From assembly GCF_000429965.1 (NCBI RefSeq), contig NZ_AUCW01000020.1, positions 48,935 through 112,934 on the forward strand: a stretch of DNA of 64,000 nucleotides, in the 5' to 3' direction. Position 1 is the first letter of the stretch, and each line of letters opens with the position of its first letter. Shown piece after piece: positions 42,643 to 52,610 of this stretch. Origin of the DNA: Desulfogranum mediterraneum DSM 13871. Its GTDB lineage: Bacteria > Desulfobacterota > Desulfobulbia > Desulfobulbales > Desulfobulbaceae. The translations under genes were made by a program, and so were the position numbers. The notes beneath the pieces are model-generated. The model made no database searches. It was not told where the DNA came from and saw only the letters and a program-made list of their open reading frames with translations.

Positions 42643-43881
42643 ATGAGCGATAAACCCCACAAGATCAAGTATGCCGAGCGGATGCAGCATCTCCCGCCCT
42701 ACCTCTTTGGGATGATCAACAAGATCAAGATGGAGAAACGCTGGCAGGGCGAGGATGTCATCGACCTGGGTATGGGCAACCCCATCGATCCCGCGCCCCA
42801 GCAGGTCACCGAAAAGCTCTGCCAGGTCGCCATCGACCCCAAGAGCCACCGTTACCCCGAGGCCGGAGGGATGAAGAACCTCAAGCGTGAGATCGGGCTC
42901 TACTACCGGGAAAACTACGGGGTGGAGCTCAACGGGGCGGATGACGTGATCTGCACCATCGGCTCCAAGGAGGGGATCTCCCACCTCTGTCTGGCCCTGC
43001 TGGGTCCCGGAGACACGGTCCTGGTGCCGGCTCCGGCCTTTCCCATCCACGTCTATGCCGCGGTGATTGCCGGGGCCAACGTGCTGCGGGTCTCTTTGAG
43101 CAGCGAGGAGCAGTTCCTGAAGCAGATCCACACCATGTGCCGCTCCCTCTGCCCCGGACCCAAGCTGGTGATGCTCAACTATCCCCACAACCCCACCGGC
43201 ACCCTGGCGACCAGGGAATTCTTCCAGGAGATCGTCAAGATGGCTCGGCAGCTGGACTTCATGGTGATCAATGACTTTGCCTACTCCCGGGTCACCTATG
43301 ACGGCTATGTGGCCCCCAGCTTCCTGGAGGCAGAGGGCAGCCTGGAGGTGGGAGTGGAGTTCGGCAGCTTCTCCAAGTCCTACAACATGGCGGGCTGGCG
43401 GTTGGGCTACTGTGTGGGCAACCAGAAGATGATCCAGGGGCTGGCCCAGATCAAGGGCTACTACGACTATGGGATCTTTTCCGCCATCCAGGTGGCCGGG
43501 ATCGTGGCCATGCGCGACTGTGACGATACCATCTCCGAACAGGTGGCCCTCTATCAGAAGCGACGGGATGTGCTCTGCGAGGGCTTGACCCGGATGGGCT
43601 GGGAGGTGGAGATCCCCAAGGCAGGAATGTTCCTCTGGGTCAAGATCCCCCGGCTCTACAGCCAGATGGGTTCGGTCCAGTTTGCCATTGAGATGATGGA
43701 ACGGGCCAACGTGGCCGTGGCCCCGGGTGCCGGTTTCGGCCAGGAGGGAGAGGGCTATCTCCGCCTGGCCCTGGTGGAGAACGAGAACCGGATCAGGCAG
43801 GCCCTCAAGCAGATGCGCCGGGCCATGGCCGAGATCGATCGGGAGATGGCGGCCGGCACCTTTTCCCTGGCCACAGCCTGA
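42643..43881 (+). CDS. Class I/II PLP-dependent aminotransferase (alanine aminotransferase-like)
   Basis: 412 residues. The ATG at 42643 follows GGAGGAG with 8-nt spacing; longer readings lack this. Fold-type I marks: RYPEAGGMKNLKREIGLYY, GSKEGISHL, NYPHNPTG (Asn binding the PLP ring), NDFAYS (Asp) and the Schiff-base Lys in GSFSKSYNMAGWRLGY; Arg in YLRLALVENENRIR binds the carboxylate. Similar to AlaC/YfdZ-type transaminases. The leader carries a predicted attenuator. Together with the upstream decarboxylase it could route an amino acid through its oxoacid to an aldehyde, which is inference. Confidence 0.9.
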   Translation: MSDKPHKIKYAERMQHLPPYLFGMINKIKMEKRWQGEDVIDLGMGNPIDPAPQQVTEKLCQVAIDPKSHRYPEAGGMKNLKREIGLYYRENYGVELNGADDVICTIGSKEGISHLCLALLGPGDTVLVPAPAFPIHVYAAVIAGANVLRVSLSSEEQFLKQIHTMCRSLCPGPKLVMLNYPHNPTGTLATREFFQEIVKMARQLDFMVINDFAYSRVTYDGYVAPSFLEAEGSLEVGVEFGSFSKSYNMAGWRLGYCVGNQKMIQGLAQIKGYYDYGIFSAIQVAGIVAMRDCDDTISEQVALYQKRRDVLCEGLTRMGWEVEIPKAGMFLWVKIPRLYSQMGSVQFAIEMMERANVAVAPGAGFGQEGEGYLRLALVENENRIRQALKQMRRAMAEIDREMAAGTFSLATA

Positions 43882-43912
43882 GCAGGGAGGAGGACAAACA
43901 CTCTCCGGCTCT

Positions 43913-45349
43913 TCACCGGCGGCCGGAGAGTTCCCGCCAGAGGCCACGGACCATCCAGGCCAGCAGCCCCAGTCCGGAGAGCAGCACCCCCCAGAGGATC
44001 CACTGCCTCCAGGGCAGGGGCGGGACCGGCGGGCTGAGGGCGGCGCTGCCGCCCAGCTCCCGCCGTTGGCCCACGGTGGCCGTGGTCAGCAGCTCCTGCT
44101 CCTCCCAGCCCTTGCCGGCCACCAGCTGGCTCAAAAGTTCTGAGCGCGGGGCCTCCCTGCTCAGCTTGCCGCTGCCCACGGCCAGGAGATAGGGGGGAGC
44201 CCCCTGGGCAGTAAACAGGAGCTCGTCCGGGTGCCAGCCCAGCTCCAGGCCAATGGCTCCATCCCGGGGTGCACCGTTGCCCTGGTCGAGAATCTCCAGC
44301 CGCCAGAAGGGGTCGCGGCTGGGCCCAAAGCTGCAGGGATCTCCGTTCAGGGAGCCCCCCTCCAACTCCAGGCGATAGAACAGCCCCTGGCAGCGGCTGT
44401 GCCAGGGGCCATCGGGGTCGCGCCGGGAAGAGATCCTGGCCCGCAGGGCGGTGTTGTTCCCGGGAAAGAGCAGCCGAACCGCACTGACCGGAAAATGACC
44501 GCCAGAGCTATAGTCGAATCGCTCCACCGGCTGAGCCCGATCTCTGGTGGCTGCAGCGGCCAGGGTCCAGTGGAGGCTCTGGCCCGGATCGGCACCACTG
44601 AGAGCCATCACCCGCTCCAGGACCAGCTCGGTGCCCTGCTCCAGGATGAGCTTGAGATAGGGTTGGTGGAAACGGGGCAGCTCAATCCTCCTCCGCACCA
44701 CCCGCTGGCCATGATACTCCAGATCAACCAGGCTCGCCCGGCCAACCAGGGTGGTCCAGCGGTTGAGGTCACGGCTCTGGAGCAGCTCTACCGCCACTAC
44801 CCCCGGGCCGCCCGCACTGCCCCCTCTCTGCCAGTGGAACTCCAGGGCAGCGGGCTTCTGCGAAACCTCGCTCAGATCAAGGAGATAGCCGCGCCCTCCC
44901 TTCCCCTTCCCAGGCACTGCTGTCGAAGCATCCGCCTCCACCCTGAGGCGGGTCCCCTGGTTCTGCTGTCCCAGGCGCAGGTCCAGGCTGAACCCCTGTT
45001 CCGCTGCAGATCCGCTCCCAGCCAGGGGGAAGAAGGGGACCTTCAGTTGCTTGACCAGATCCTGTTCCAACCGGATCCCGCGGCGCAGGCCATGGGCCAC
45101 GGGCTCGGCAGCACCGTTAAAGACCCGGAGATCGGCCAGATCCGAGCGGCTTGCCTCCCGGTAGACCGAGGCAGGCAGGCCCAAACGGTAGATGGCGCCG
45201 CCCGGCGGGGTCTCCAGCAGGTAACCGTAAGCAAAATCATCCGGCCGAAGGGCTTCCCCCCAGGCCGCCCCTCCGGCCGTCGCCAGCAGCGGCAACCAGC
45301 AGAGCAGCAGCACAGCCTTGAGGAGGTGCTGCCACAGCCCCCCCTTCAT
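43913..45349 (-). CDS. DUF3999 family membrane-anchored protein
   Basis: 478 residues. Signal peptide ~1-30 (LLKAVLLLCWLPLLATAGGAAWG), a large periplasmic beta-rich region starting LRPDDFAYGYLLETPPGGAIYRLGLP, and one C-terminal membrane helix (WRQWILWGVLLSGLGLLAWMV) with a short cytoplasmic tail. The pairing with DUF2339 is the known context of this family; the function is unknown. ATG 45349 overlaps the DUF2339 stop (ATGA) and follows GGGGGAG. Confidence 0.88.
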   Translation of the reverse strand: MKGGLWQHLLKAVLLLCWLPLLATAGGAAWGEALRPDDFAYGYLLETPPGGAIYRLGLPASVYREASRSDLADLRVFNGAAEPVAHGLRRGIRLEQDLVKQLKVPFFPLAGSGSAAEQGFSLDLRLGQQNQGTRLRVEADASTAVPGKGKGGRGYLLDLSEVSQKPAALEFHWQRGGSAGGPGVVAVELLQSRDLNRWTTLVGRASLVDLEYHGQRVVRRRIELPRFHQPYLKLILEQGTELVLERVMALSGADPGQSLHWTLAAAATRDRAQPVERFDYSSGGHFPVSAVRLLFPGNNTALRARISSRRDPDGPWHSRCQGLFYRLELEGGSLNGDPCSFGPSRDPFWRLEILDQGNGAPRDGAIGLELGWHPDELLFTAQGAPPYLLAVGSGKLSREAPRSELLSQLVAGKGWEEQELLTTATVGQRRELGGSAALSPPVPPLPWRQWILWGVLLSGLGLLAWMVRGLWRELSGRR

Positions 45350-48090
45350 GATCGCTCCCCCGCAGCCTTGGGGGGCAGCGGCGCCCAATAGCCGATCACC
45401 AGCATCAAGAGCCCCACCACCAGAAAGGAGATGATCCGGGCAAGGGTGCCGCTGCCGGCCAGATCGATGAAAAAGAGTTTCAAGACCACCATGGTCAGGA
45501 GCACGGCCCCGGCAAACCAGAGCGAACGCCGGACAAGACGGGTGGCACAGCCGGTCACCACCAGGGCGCTCAGGCTCCAGAGCACGGCCAGGGCCGCCTG
45601 GAACTCTGCCGAGTGATAGAGGGCTGCCAGGGTGTAGCTCACCCCGAGAAGGTGGTGAACGCCACGGGCAACCGCGCTGTTCAACCAGAAAAAGAAGAAC
45701 AGGCCGCAGCCCCAGGCCAGCCTCTGGGGTGTGAGCAGGGAGCGCAGCCTGTCATCGCCCTGCCTGCCGACCCGGGCCGAGACCAGCAGCCCCAGGACCA
45801 GGAGCTGGGAGAGCTCCAGAGGGTTGAGCAGGACCAGGTAGGGCAGCGGTGCGGCCCCGCCCGGCTCAGCCCCTCCCAGCAGCAGCCAGCAACCGAGAAA
45901 ACAGGCCAGGACCGTGCAGCCCGCTCCCTGATAGGCCGAGCGATGACGCTCCAGCGGCCAGAGGGGCAGACGAGCCCAGCGCCGGAGGACAAAGAAGAGC
46001 AGGGCCGGCAGCAGCCCCCAGCAGGCCAGGGACCAGCTTGGGGAAAACTCAGGCAGCCGCTGCCAGAGCCAGTCGACCTCCTGGCAGATCACCGCCAGCA
46101 GCAGCCAGAGGGTACCCAGGTGCCAGGCCGCTGCCAGGCGGCGGGGCCACCACTGTTCAAAGTGGTAGAGCAGCCGGTACTCCACCACCAGGGCCAGGGG
46201 CCAGACCACCACTCCCCAGCCGCCCAAAAGGTGGTCATGGAAGCCTGCGCCCAGGAGCCCTTTTACTGCTGCCAGGACCATGATCACCAGGAGCAGCATC
46301 TGCGCCTGGGCCAGTTGCTGCCAGCAGAGACGCCTGGACGCCATGGCCAGGACAATGGTCGAGCCTGCGGCAAAGAGGAGCAGGCCGTTGGCCAGCTCAT
46401 AGCCCGGGGCATGGATGGTCATCTCCCGGTAACCGCCATAGTACCACCAGGACATGCCCCAGATGAGCAGTGGCCAGTGGAACCGATCTTCGCCCAACCT
46501 GATGCGGAGGCCCTTGGAGTTCTTCTCCAGAAAGTAGCTGGAGGCAAGGGCGGCCGTGGCAATGAGCAGACAGCCCAGGAAGTGACGGTTCAACAGCACT
46601 GCCGCCTCAAAGGGGTACCAGACCGAGCCCAGGAAGTAGAGGGCCGAGCCCAGCTGAAGGAGCAGGCCAAAGCAGCGGCTCGGGAAGCGGTCCTGACGAA
46701 CGCCTACCCAGAGCAGTGCTGCCCCTTCCAGGGCCCAGGCAGCACTGGTCAACTTGCCGTCAAAGCCAAAGGGAATGGCCAGGCTGCCGGCCACCACCCC
46801 CAGGGCCAGGAAGGCCTCCACCAGCAGCCGCTGCCCTGCCCGGGAGCGTGTTCGCCAGAGCAGGGTGGCCAGGGCGAGGTAGAAGAGGCCGAGAAAGAGC
46901 ATGGTCAGGGCCATGCCATAGGGGGTATCGCGGACCAGGAGGTACTGGAGGGCGATGAAGGCCAAGGGGGTCCCGAAGACCAGGGTGGTGTCCAGGTAGC
47001 GTTCTGCCCTGGAGGCTCCGCCGCGGGCAAAGAGGATGGCCACCCCCAGGTAGAGCAGAAAGAAGAAGAGCAGAAAGGGTTCGGTGCTGGCAAAATGCTC
47101 CGGCCGGTAGCCCTGGTAGCCCCAGAGGGAACCGATGCCAAAGGTGGCGACAAAGCCCAGCAGGTTCAACACCCGCCAGGACTGGAACCAGGCAATGGCC
47201 AGGATACCGATGTTGAGGAGCCCGAAATAGGAGAAGAGCAGCACATGACTGCCCCCGCCGCTGGACATCAGCACCGGTGCGGCAAAGCCGCCCAGGGCAG
47301 CAAATATGGCCAGGGCCCGGGCCTGCTGCAAGACGGCCAGCATACTGGAGAGGCCGACCAGCCCGATCATCACGCCCAGACAGAGGGGAATGGGCAGGAA
47401 GTGGTAGAGCTTGGCAGCAGCAAAGACCACCAGGTAGAGCACGCCCACCCCTGCGCCCTGGAGGGTCAGGCCATAGCCTGCCCGCCTGCCCCGCAGCCAC
47501 CAGCCCAGGGAGAGGAGCAGCAGCCCGCCCAAGCCGGCTGCGGCCAGGCGAAATTCCATGGGCACCAGGCTGTGCCGGACCGCATATTTAAGGAAAAAGG
47601 CCACTCCAAAGAAGAGGATCACCACCCCTGCCTTGAGCACCAGGTTGCCGCCGGTGAGCAGGGCGCACAGACGCCCATAGCCCTTGGCCCACCAGGAGGC
47701 GACCTGCCCGACCTTGCTGCCGGCGGCGGTCTGGGGTGCAGGTCGGACGGTGTCTGCCGGAGGAGGCTTCGGAATCTCGCTGCCCTTGGGATGGGAACGC
47801 TGGACAGCGCTGTCCGGGGACGCGGGTTCCGTGGCCGCCATCCCGGCTGACGCCGATCTCACGCCGGAGGCCGGCAACACGGCCTGGCCGGAATCTGCTG
47901 CCGGAACAGAATCCGCAGCCTCCAGACGGCGCACCCGGGAGCGGAGCGCCAGCAGCTCCGCTGCCATGGCGCCCAGCAGCCCGCCCAGCACCGCGCCACC
48001 CAGGCTGGGATCCAGGAGGGCGGCAGCAAAGACGGCAAAGACCAGGGAAAAAACAATATGCATGGGAGGATTCTCAAAGATGGTATTCAA
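45346..48090 (-). CDS. DUF2339 polytopic membrane protein
   Basis: 914 residues. Residues 1-150 contain a membrane helix, a short coiled coil (LLALRSRVRRLEAA) and a low-complexity linker; the remainder has more than 20 hydrophobic segments. DUF2339 members are very large inner-membrane proteins of unknown role, often beside DUF3999 as here. The two are translationally coupled. A cell-envelope role is a guess based on topology. Confidence 0.88.
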   Translation of the reverse strand: MNTIFENPPMHIVFSLVFAVFAAALLDPSLGGAVLGGLLGAMAAELLALRSRVRRLEAADSVPAADSGQAVLPASGVRSASAGMAATEPASPDSAVQRSHPKGSEIPKPPPADTVRPAPQTAAGSKVGQVASWWAKGYGRLCALLTGGNLVLKAGVVILFFGVAFFLKYAVRHSLVPMEFRLAAAGLGGLLLLSLGWWLRGRRAGYGLTLQGAGVGVLYLVVFAAAKLYHFLPIPLCLGVMIGLVGLSSMLAVLQQARALAIFAALGGFAAPVLMSSGGGSHVLLFSYFGLLNIGILAIAWFQSWRVLNLLGFVATFGIGSLWGYQGYRPEHFASTEPFLLFFFLLYLGVAILFARGGASRAERYLDTTLVFGTPLAFIALQYLLVRDTPYGMALTMLFLGLFYLALATLLWRTRSRAGQRLLVEAFLALGVVAGSLAIPFGFDGKLTSAAWALEGAALLWVGVRQDRFPSRCFGLLLQLGSALYFLGSVWYPFEAAVLLNRHFLGCLLIATAALASSYFLEKNSKGLRIRLGEDRFHWPLLIWGMSWWYYGGYREMTIHAPGYELANGLLLFAAGSTIVLAMASRRLCWQQLAQAQMLLLVIMVLAAVKGLLGAGFHDHLLGGWGVVVWPLALVVEYRLLYHFEQWWPRRLAAAWHLGTLWLLLAVICQEVDWLWQRLPEFSPSWSLACWGLLPALLFFVLRRWARLPLWPLERHRSAYQGAGCTVLACFLGCWLLLGGAEPGGAAPLPYLVLLNPLELSQLLVLGLLVSARVGRQGDDRLRSLLTPQRLAWGCGLFFFFWLNSAVARGVHHLLGVSYTLAALYHSAEFQAALAVLWSLSALVVTGCATRLVRRSLWFAGAVLLTMVVLKLFFIDLAGSGTLARIISFLVVGLLMLVIGYWAPLPPKAAGERS

Positions 48091-48156
48091 GGTACCCTTA
48101 TTCCAGATACCCTTAGGGCAAGCGTTCCCTGCAATTATATGCTATCGCTGGAGAGA

Positions 48157-50010
48157 ATGAAAAGGCCCAGCCCCAGATTTACTGTTTTCCCGTTTTCAGC
48201 AGAGCATATGACACCCTCGCCGACCTCTTCGTTGCTGGCCCCGGATCAGGCCGCCCTCTATGACGCTGCCGCCGGCGGCTGGCTCCACTTCCAGCAACCC
48301 CGAAAGATCCTGGTCGCCCAGCGGCTGGAAGAGGTGGTGCCGCTCCTCCGCCGCCTGGAAGAACTGACCGCCCGCCACGGCTGGGCAGCCGCCGGCTGGC
48401 TCAGCTACGAGGCAGCCCCTGCCTGCGACCCGGCCCTGCCGGTCCAGCCGGACCCTTCAGGCTTTCCCCTGGCCTGGTTCCTGCTCTGCGAGCCTCCTGC
48501 CGCGATGAGCGCTCCCGGCGCCAGCTGTGCCATCCCCTTTTCCTGGAGCCCCTCAATAGAAGACCAGGCCTACCTGGCAGGGGTCGCCAGGATCAAGGAG
48601 CTGATCAGCCGCGGGGACAGCTATCAGGTCAACTACACCTACCGGCTCCGTGCTCCCCTGGCGCCTGCCCATGAGCACAACCTCCTGGCCCTGCTCCGGC
48701 AGGAGCCCCCCTTTTACGGTGGCTTGATCTCCAGCCGGGACTGGCTGATCTCCAGCGGCTCGCCCGAGCTCTTCTTTACCAGGCAGGGCAGGCAGCTGAT
48801 CTCCCGGCCCATGAAGGGCACCGCCCCCCGGGGCCGGGATGCTGCCGAGGATCAGGAGCTGGCCGCAGGGCTGAGAGCCTCGCTCAAGAACCGGGCGGAA
48901 AACGTGATGATTGTGGACATGGTCCGCAACGACCTGGGCCGGATCGCCCGGCCGGGCAGCGTCCGGGTCAAAGAACTCTTTGCCCTGGAACGCTACCCCA
49001 CCCTCTTCCAGCTGACCTCCACGGTCGAAGCCGAGAGCAGAAGCTCGCTGGCCGAGATCTTCCAGGCCACCTTTCCTCCGGCATCCATCACCGGAGCCCC
49101 CAAGACCAGGACCATGGAGATCATCTCCGAGCTGGAGCCGCAGCCCCGCAGGATCTATACCGGCACCATGGGTTTTGTCCTACCCGATGGCCGGGCCCAG
49201 TTCAATGTGGCCATCCGCACCCTGCTGGTGGACCGGGAACGCCGGGAGGCGGAGTATGGGCTGGGCAGCGGCATTGTCTGGGACTCGGATCCCGAAGAAG
49301 AACTTGCCGAGTGCCGTACCAAGGCCCGGATCTGCACGCCGCCCACCCCTGCCTTTGCCCTGCTGGAGACCATGCTCTGGACCCCGGGACAGGGTTACAG
49401 CCTCCTGCCGGAACACCTGGAGCGGCTCCAGCGCTCGGCGATCTACTTCGACTATCCCCTGGACCTGGCCGCCATCCGGGCCGAGCTGCAGCGCTTGGCC
49501 GCCTCCCTTGGCCAACGCTCCCGGGTGCGGCTGCTGCTCCACCGCGATGGCCGGATCGGTTGCAGCGCAACGGAGATCGCGCCCCTGGCCGCAGACCACC
49601 AGGCCAGGGTCACCCTGGCACCAACCCCTATCCCGGCTCCTGATCCCTGGTTTGTCCACAAGACCACCCGGCGCAGCTTCTACGAGCAGGCCCGGCAGGC
49701 CTGCCCGGACCATGATGATGTGCTGCTCTACAACGCCCGGGGAGAACTCACCGAGTCCACCATTGCCAACCTGCTGATCTCCATGGACAACACCCTCTAC
49801 ACCCCGCCCCTGAGCTGCGGCCTGCTCCCCGGTACGGCCCGGGCCAGCCTCCTGGCCCGGGGCCGGATCCGGGAGCGGGTCCTGCCCCGGGAGCTGCTGG
49901 AACAGGGCCACCCCCTCTACCTGGTCAACTCGGTACGCGGGATCTACAGGGCACGCTACTGCCCGGAGGAAGGAGAGCGCAGCGACCGGGTCGCTTGCAG
50001 GGCAGAGTGA
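48157..50010 (+). CDS. pabBC: Aminodeoxychorismate synthase component I / lyase fusion (PabB-PabC)
   Basis: About 617 residues from this start. Residues ~1-410 are chorismate-binding PabB: DSYQVNYTYRLRAPL, SPELFF, KGTAPRG, NRAENVMIVDMVRNDLGRIA, ITGAPKTRTMEIISELE and GSGIVWDSDP. Residues ~415-610 are a fold-type IV PLP lyase, PabC (FALLETMLW, the PLP Lys in FVHKTTRRSFYEQA, ELTESTIANL, LLPGTARASLL). The fusion makes p-aminobenzoate for folate, using ammonia from a separate PabA. The start is uncertain: 48157 has GGAGAG nearby, 48208 (MTPSPTSS) also fits the family. Confidence 0.92.
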   Translation: MKRPSPRFTVFPFSAEHMTPSPTSSLLAPDQAALYDAAAGGWLHFQQPRKILVAQRLEEVVPLLRRLEELTARHGWAAAGWLSYEAAPACDPALPVQPDPSGFPLAWFLLCEPPAAMSAPGASCAIPFSWSPSIEDQAYLAGVARIKELISRGDSYQVNYTYRLRAPLAPAHEHNLLALLRQEPPFYGGLISSRDWLISSGSPELFFTRQGRQLISRPMKGTAPRGRDAAEDQELAAGLRASLKNRAENVMIVDMVRNDLGRIARPGSVRVKELFALERYPTLFQLTSTVEAESRSSLAEIFQATFPPASITGAPKTRTMEIISELEPQPRRIYTGTMGFVLPDGRAQFNVAIRTLLVDRERREAEYGLGSGIVWDSDPEEELAECRTKARICTPPTPAFALLETMLWTPGQGYSLLPEHLERLQRSAIYFDYPLDLAAIRAELQRLAASLGQRSRVRLLLHRDGRIGCSATEIAPLAADHQARVTLAPTPIPAPDPWFVHKTTRRSFYEQARQACPDHDDVLLYNARGELTESTIANLLISMDNTLYTPPLSCGLLPGTARASLLARGRIRERVLPRELLEQGHPLYLVNSVRGIYRARYCPEEGERSDRVACRAE

Positions 50011-50043
50011 AGGAAATGAGCCTCCTGCCTTGACCTCTTTTGG

Positions 50044-50075
50044 GCCGTCATGCCCGCGCAGGCGGGCATGACGGC
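50044..50075. repeat. Perfect REP-like palindrome
   Basis: GCCGTCATGCCCGC (50044-50057), loop GCAG, GCGGGCATGACGGC (50062-50075): 14-bp arms without mismatch, 34 bp after pabBC. Same family as the palindromes near 38.4-39.0 kb. Confidence 0.85.
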
Positions 50076-50142
50076 AAAAGCGCAGGGATGACAGCTGAAA
50101 CAAGGAATTGATTAATCAGAAAAGAAAATAAGGAGAACAACG

Positions 50143-51087
50143 ATGAACGGAGTGTTTTTAGATGCCGAAAGCCTGGCTGATCTGGATCTGTCCGCCCTGG
50201 CCGGCTGTTTTGAAGATCTTGCCGTCTACCAGCAGACCCCGAGCAAAGAGGTGGCCCAGCGGATCGCAGAGGCCGAGGTGGTGATCGTCAACAAGGTCAG
50301 GCTCACGGCTGCGCTCCTCCGGGGGGCGCCCCGGCTGCGGCTGGTCTGCCTGGTGGCCACGGGCACCGACAACGTCGACTGTGCGGCGGCCAGGGAGCTG
50401 GGGATCACGGTCTGCAACTGCCAGGCCTATGGCACCGACTCGGTGGTCCAGCATGTCTTTACCATGATCCTGGCCCTGCACACCAGCCTGCTCCCCTACA
50501 CCCGGGCCGTGGCCGAGGGCCGCTGGCAGCAGTCCAGCCAGTTCTGCCTGCTGGATTTCCCCATCGTCGAACTCAAGGGACGCACCCTGGGGATCATGGG
50601 CTACGGCACCCTGGGCAGGGGGGTGGCCAGGATGGCCGAAGCCTTTGAGATGGAGGTCCTTTTGGGAGAACGGCCCGGAGTGCGCCAGGAGGGGCGCATC
50701 CCCCTGGAGGAGCTCCTGCCCCAGGTGGACATCCTCACCCTCCACTGCCCCCTCAGCGAACAGACCCGCAACCTGATCGATGCCCGGGCCCTGGAGCTGA
50801 TGCGGCCCAGCAGTTTTTTGATCAACGCCGCCCGGGGCGGGATTGTCGAGGAGCAGGCCCTGGCCGATGCCCTGCGAAGGGGGACCATTGCCGGTGCAGC
50901 CAGCGATGTGCTGACCACAGAGCCTCCCGGCGACGACAACCCGCTGTTGGCAGCGGATATCCCCAACCTGATCGTCACCCCCCACTGTGCCTGGGGCAGC
51001 TACCAGGCCCGGGCCAGGATCGTGGCCCAGACCGTGGAGAATATTGAGGGCTTTGTCCGCCAGGCGCCACTGCGGGTGGTGAACTAA
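50143..51087 (+). CDS. D-2-hydroxyacid dehydrogenase (hydroxypyruvate/glycerate dehydrogenase-like)
   Basis: 314 residues. NAD-binding GYGTLGRGVARMAEAF (~150-165), the catalytic Arg in LINAARGGIVEE, Glu in DVLTTEPPGDDNPLL and His in TPHCAWGS are all present. N-terminal substrate domain has LVATGTDNVD. AAGGAG precedes the ATG. It reduces a 2-oxoacid such as hydroxypyruvate; the exact substrate cannot be fixed. Convergent with the hydrogenase operon, 29 bp from its end. Confidence 0.92.
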   Translation: MNGVFLDAESLADLDLSALAGCFEDLAVYQQTPSKEVAQRIAEAEVVIVNKVRLTAALLRGAPRLRLVCLVATGTDNVDCAAARELGITVCNCQAYGTDSVVQHVFTMILALHTSLLPYTRAVAEGRWQQSSQFCLLDFPIVELKGRTLGIMGYGTLGRGVARMAEAFEMEVLLGERPGVRQEGRIPLEELLPQVDILTLHCPLSEQTRNLIDARALELMRPSSFLINAARGGIVEEQALADALRRGTIAGAASDVLTTEPPGDDNPLLAADIPNLIVTPHCAWGSYQARARIVAQTVENIEGFVRQAPLRVVN

Positions 51088-51116
51088 GCAGGGGGGGCCA
51101 AGGCAGCGGTGCGGGC

Positions 51117-52568
51117 TCAAGCCTGGTTGGAGAGTTCCTCCAGCAGTCGGCCCTGGGCGTCAAAAAGTTTGACGGAAACTGGGACACCACCATCCAGGTG
51201 GTGCGTGGCGCAGGAAATTCAGGGGTCATAGGCGCGCACCGCCATCTCCACCCGGTTGAGCAGACTCTCGTCGTAGACGCCCCCACGGATCAGGGAGGAG
51301 GCCGCCTGTCTGACGCTCATGTTCATGGGAGCGATGTTGTGGGTGGTGCCCACGATCATGTTGGCCCGGACGATACAGCCCTGCTCATCGGTTGCATAGT
51401 CGTGGATCAGGGTCCCCCGGGGGGCCTCCACACAGCCCACGCCCTGCCCCTTGCCCGGGATCACCTCGGCCCGGACCCGGGGATCCAGGATGGCCTCATC
51501 GGCCAGCAGCTCCAGGGAGCGCTCACAGGCATAGACCAGCTCGATCAGCCGGGCATAGTGGTAGAGCAGGGTATACTGGGGCCTGGGGCCAAAGCTGGCC
51601 CGATACTCCTCCAGGGCGGCCTGGGCCCTGGGAGTGGGGATGAAGTCACAGACGTTAAGCCTGGCCAGGGTGTTGGCCCGGTAGATCCCCTGGGGCTGGT
51701 CCAGATCCAGGGAAAACCCCTGGCCCCAGGAAGCGGCATAGGGCGCCTTGGCATAGGACCAGGGCAGCACGGCCTCGTTGATATGGTCGCGGTACTCTCC
51801 GGCGCTGAAATCGGTGATCCCGCCCTCGGGATCCATCAGGCGGAGTCTGCCGTCATAAACCGCCAGCCCGCCCTGGTCATCCACGCTGCCCAGGAAGCCG
51901 GTGGTGATCACCCCCAACTCCTGGATCTCCTCCTGGTAGCGGCCAAAGACCTGCTCCTTGCCGTAGTCCAGGGCAAAGCCGGCAAAATCCAACAGGGTCT
52001 GACAGCCGCCGAGCAGATCCTCCCGCTCCTCCCGGGTCATGGGCTTGGCAAAGCCGCCGCTGACCCCGGCCACCGGATGGATGGCCTTACCGGCAAAGCG
52101 GTCCAGCAGCATCTGGCCCAACTGGCGCATCTGCACCACCCTGCGGGCAAGCTCGGGATCTGCCTTGGCAATCCCCATGATGTTGCGCACCGAGTAGTCG
52201 CTCTCCGGGCCCAGAATAAAGTCCGGGGCTGCCAGGAAAAAGAAATGGAGGATCTTGTCGTTGATAAAGGCCAGGGCATGGCAGAGCTCACGGAGGAGAT
52301 GACCCGTGGGCGTGGGGCTCACCCCGAAGCAGCCATCCACGGCCTTGACCGCGGCCAGATGGTGCATCCAGGGGCAGATCCCGCAGATCCGGTTGACGAT
52401 ACGCGGCAGTTCCTCGGCCGGTCTGCCCTGCACCAGCTGCTCAAAGCCTCTGAGGGAGAGGATCTGCATCCTGGCATCGGCCACATTGCCCTCCTCGTCC
52501 AGCTCGATGGCGATGGAGGCATGGCCTTCGATCCGGGTGACCGGCTTGATGGTGATCACCTTAGCCAT
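51117..52568 (-). CDS. [NiFeSe] hydrogenase large subunit, F420-non-reducing (Mvh/Vhu) type, selenocysteine at residue 450
   Basis: 483 residues with the UGA at 51219-51221 read as Sec. N-terminal L1 motif RICGICPWMH; C-terminal L2 motif becomes DP-U-ISCATHH instead of DPCxxCxxH, with the Sec replacing the terminal Ni ligand Cys. The frame then continues 33 codons to a TGA at 51117, giving a tail (GGVPVSVKLFDAQGR...) typical of the MvhA family. Stopping at the UGA would remove two Ni ligands. In methanogens VhuU/FruA carry Sec at this position. The subunit gene, small subunit and protease form an operon. [NiFeSe] enzymes are usually faster to reactivate after O2. Confidence 0.93.
51185..51221 (-). 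promoter_or_regulatory. SECIS-like element in the hydrogenase gene
   Basis: After the UGA (51219-51221) the message folds CACCACC-UGGAU-GGUGGUG, a perfect 7-bp stem at +16 to +34 with the loop at +23 to +27. Distance and loop size agree with bacterial SECIS elements; a loop G followed by U is present although GGU is not. Confidence 0.72.
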
Positions 52569-52610
52569 GGTCTGTTCCCCGCCTCTCTCTCTGCTCTCTG
52601 TCCAGCACCA

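Noticed and set aside
45613..47850. Long open frame on the + strand (745 codons)
   Set aside because: Antisense to the DUF2339 membrane protein; its composition is Gln/Gly/Pro/Glu-rich without domains, typical of GC-rich antisense frames.
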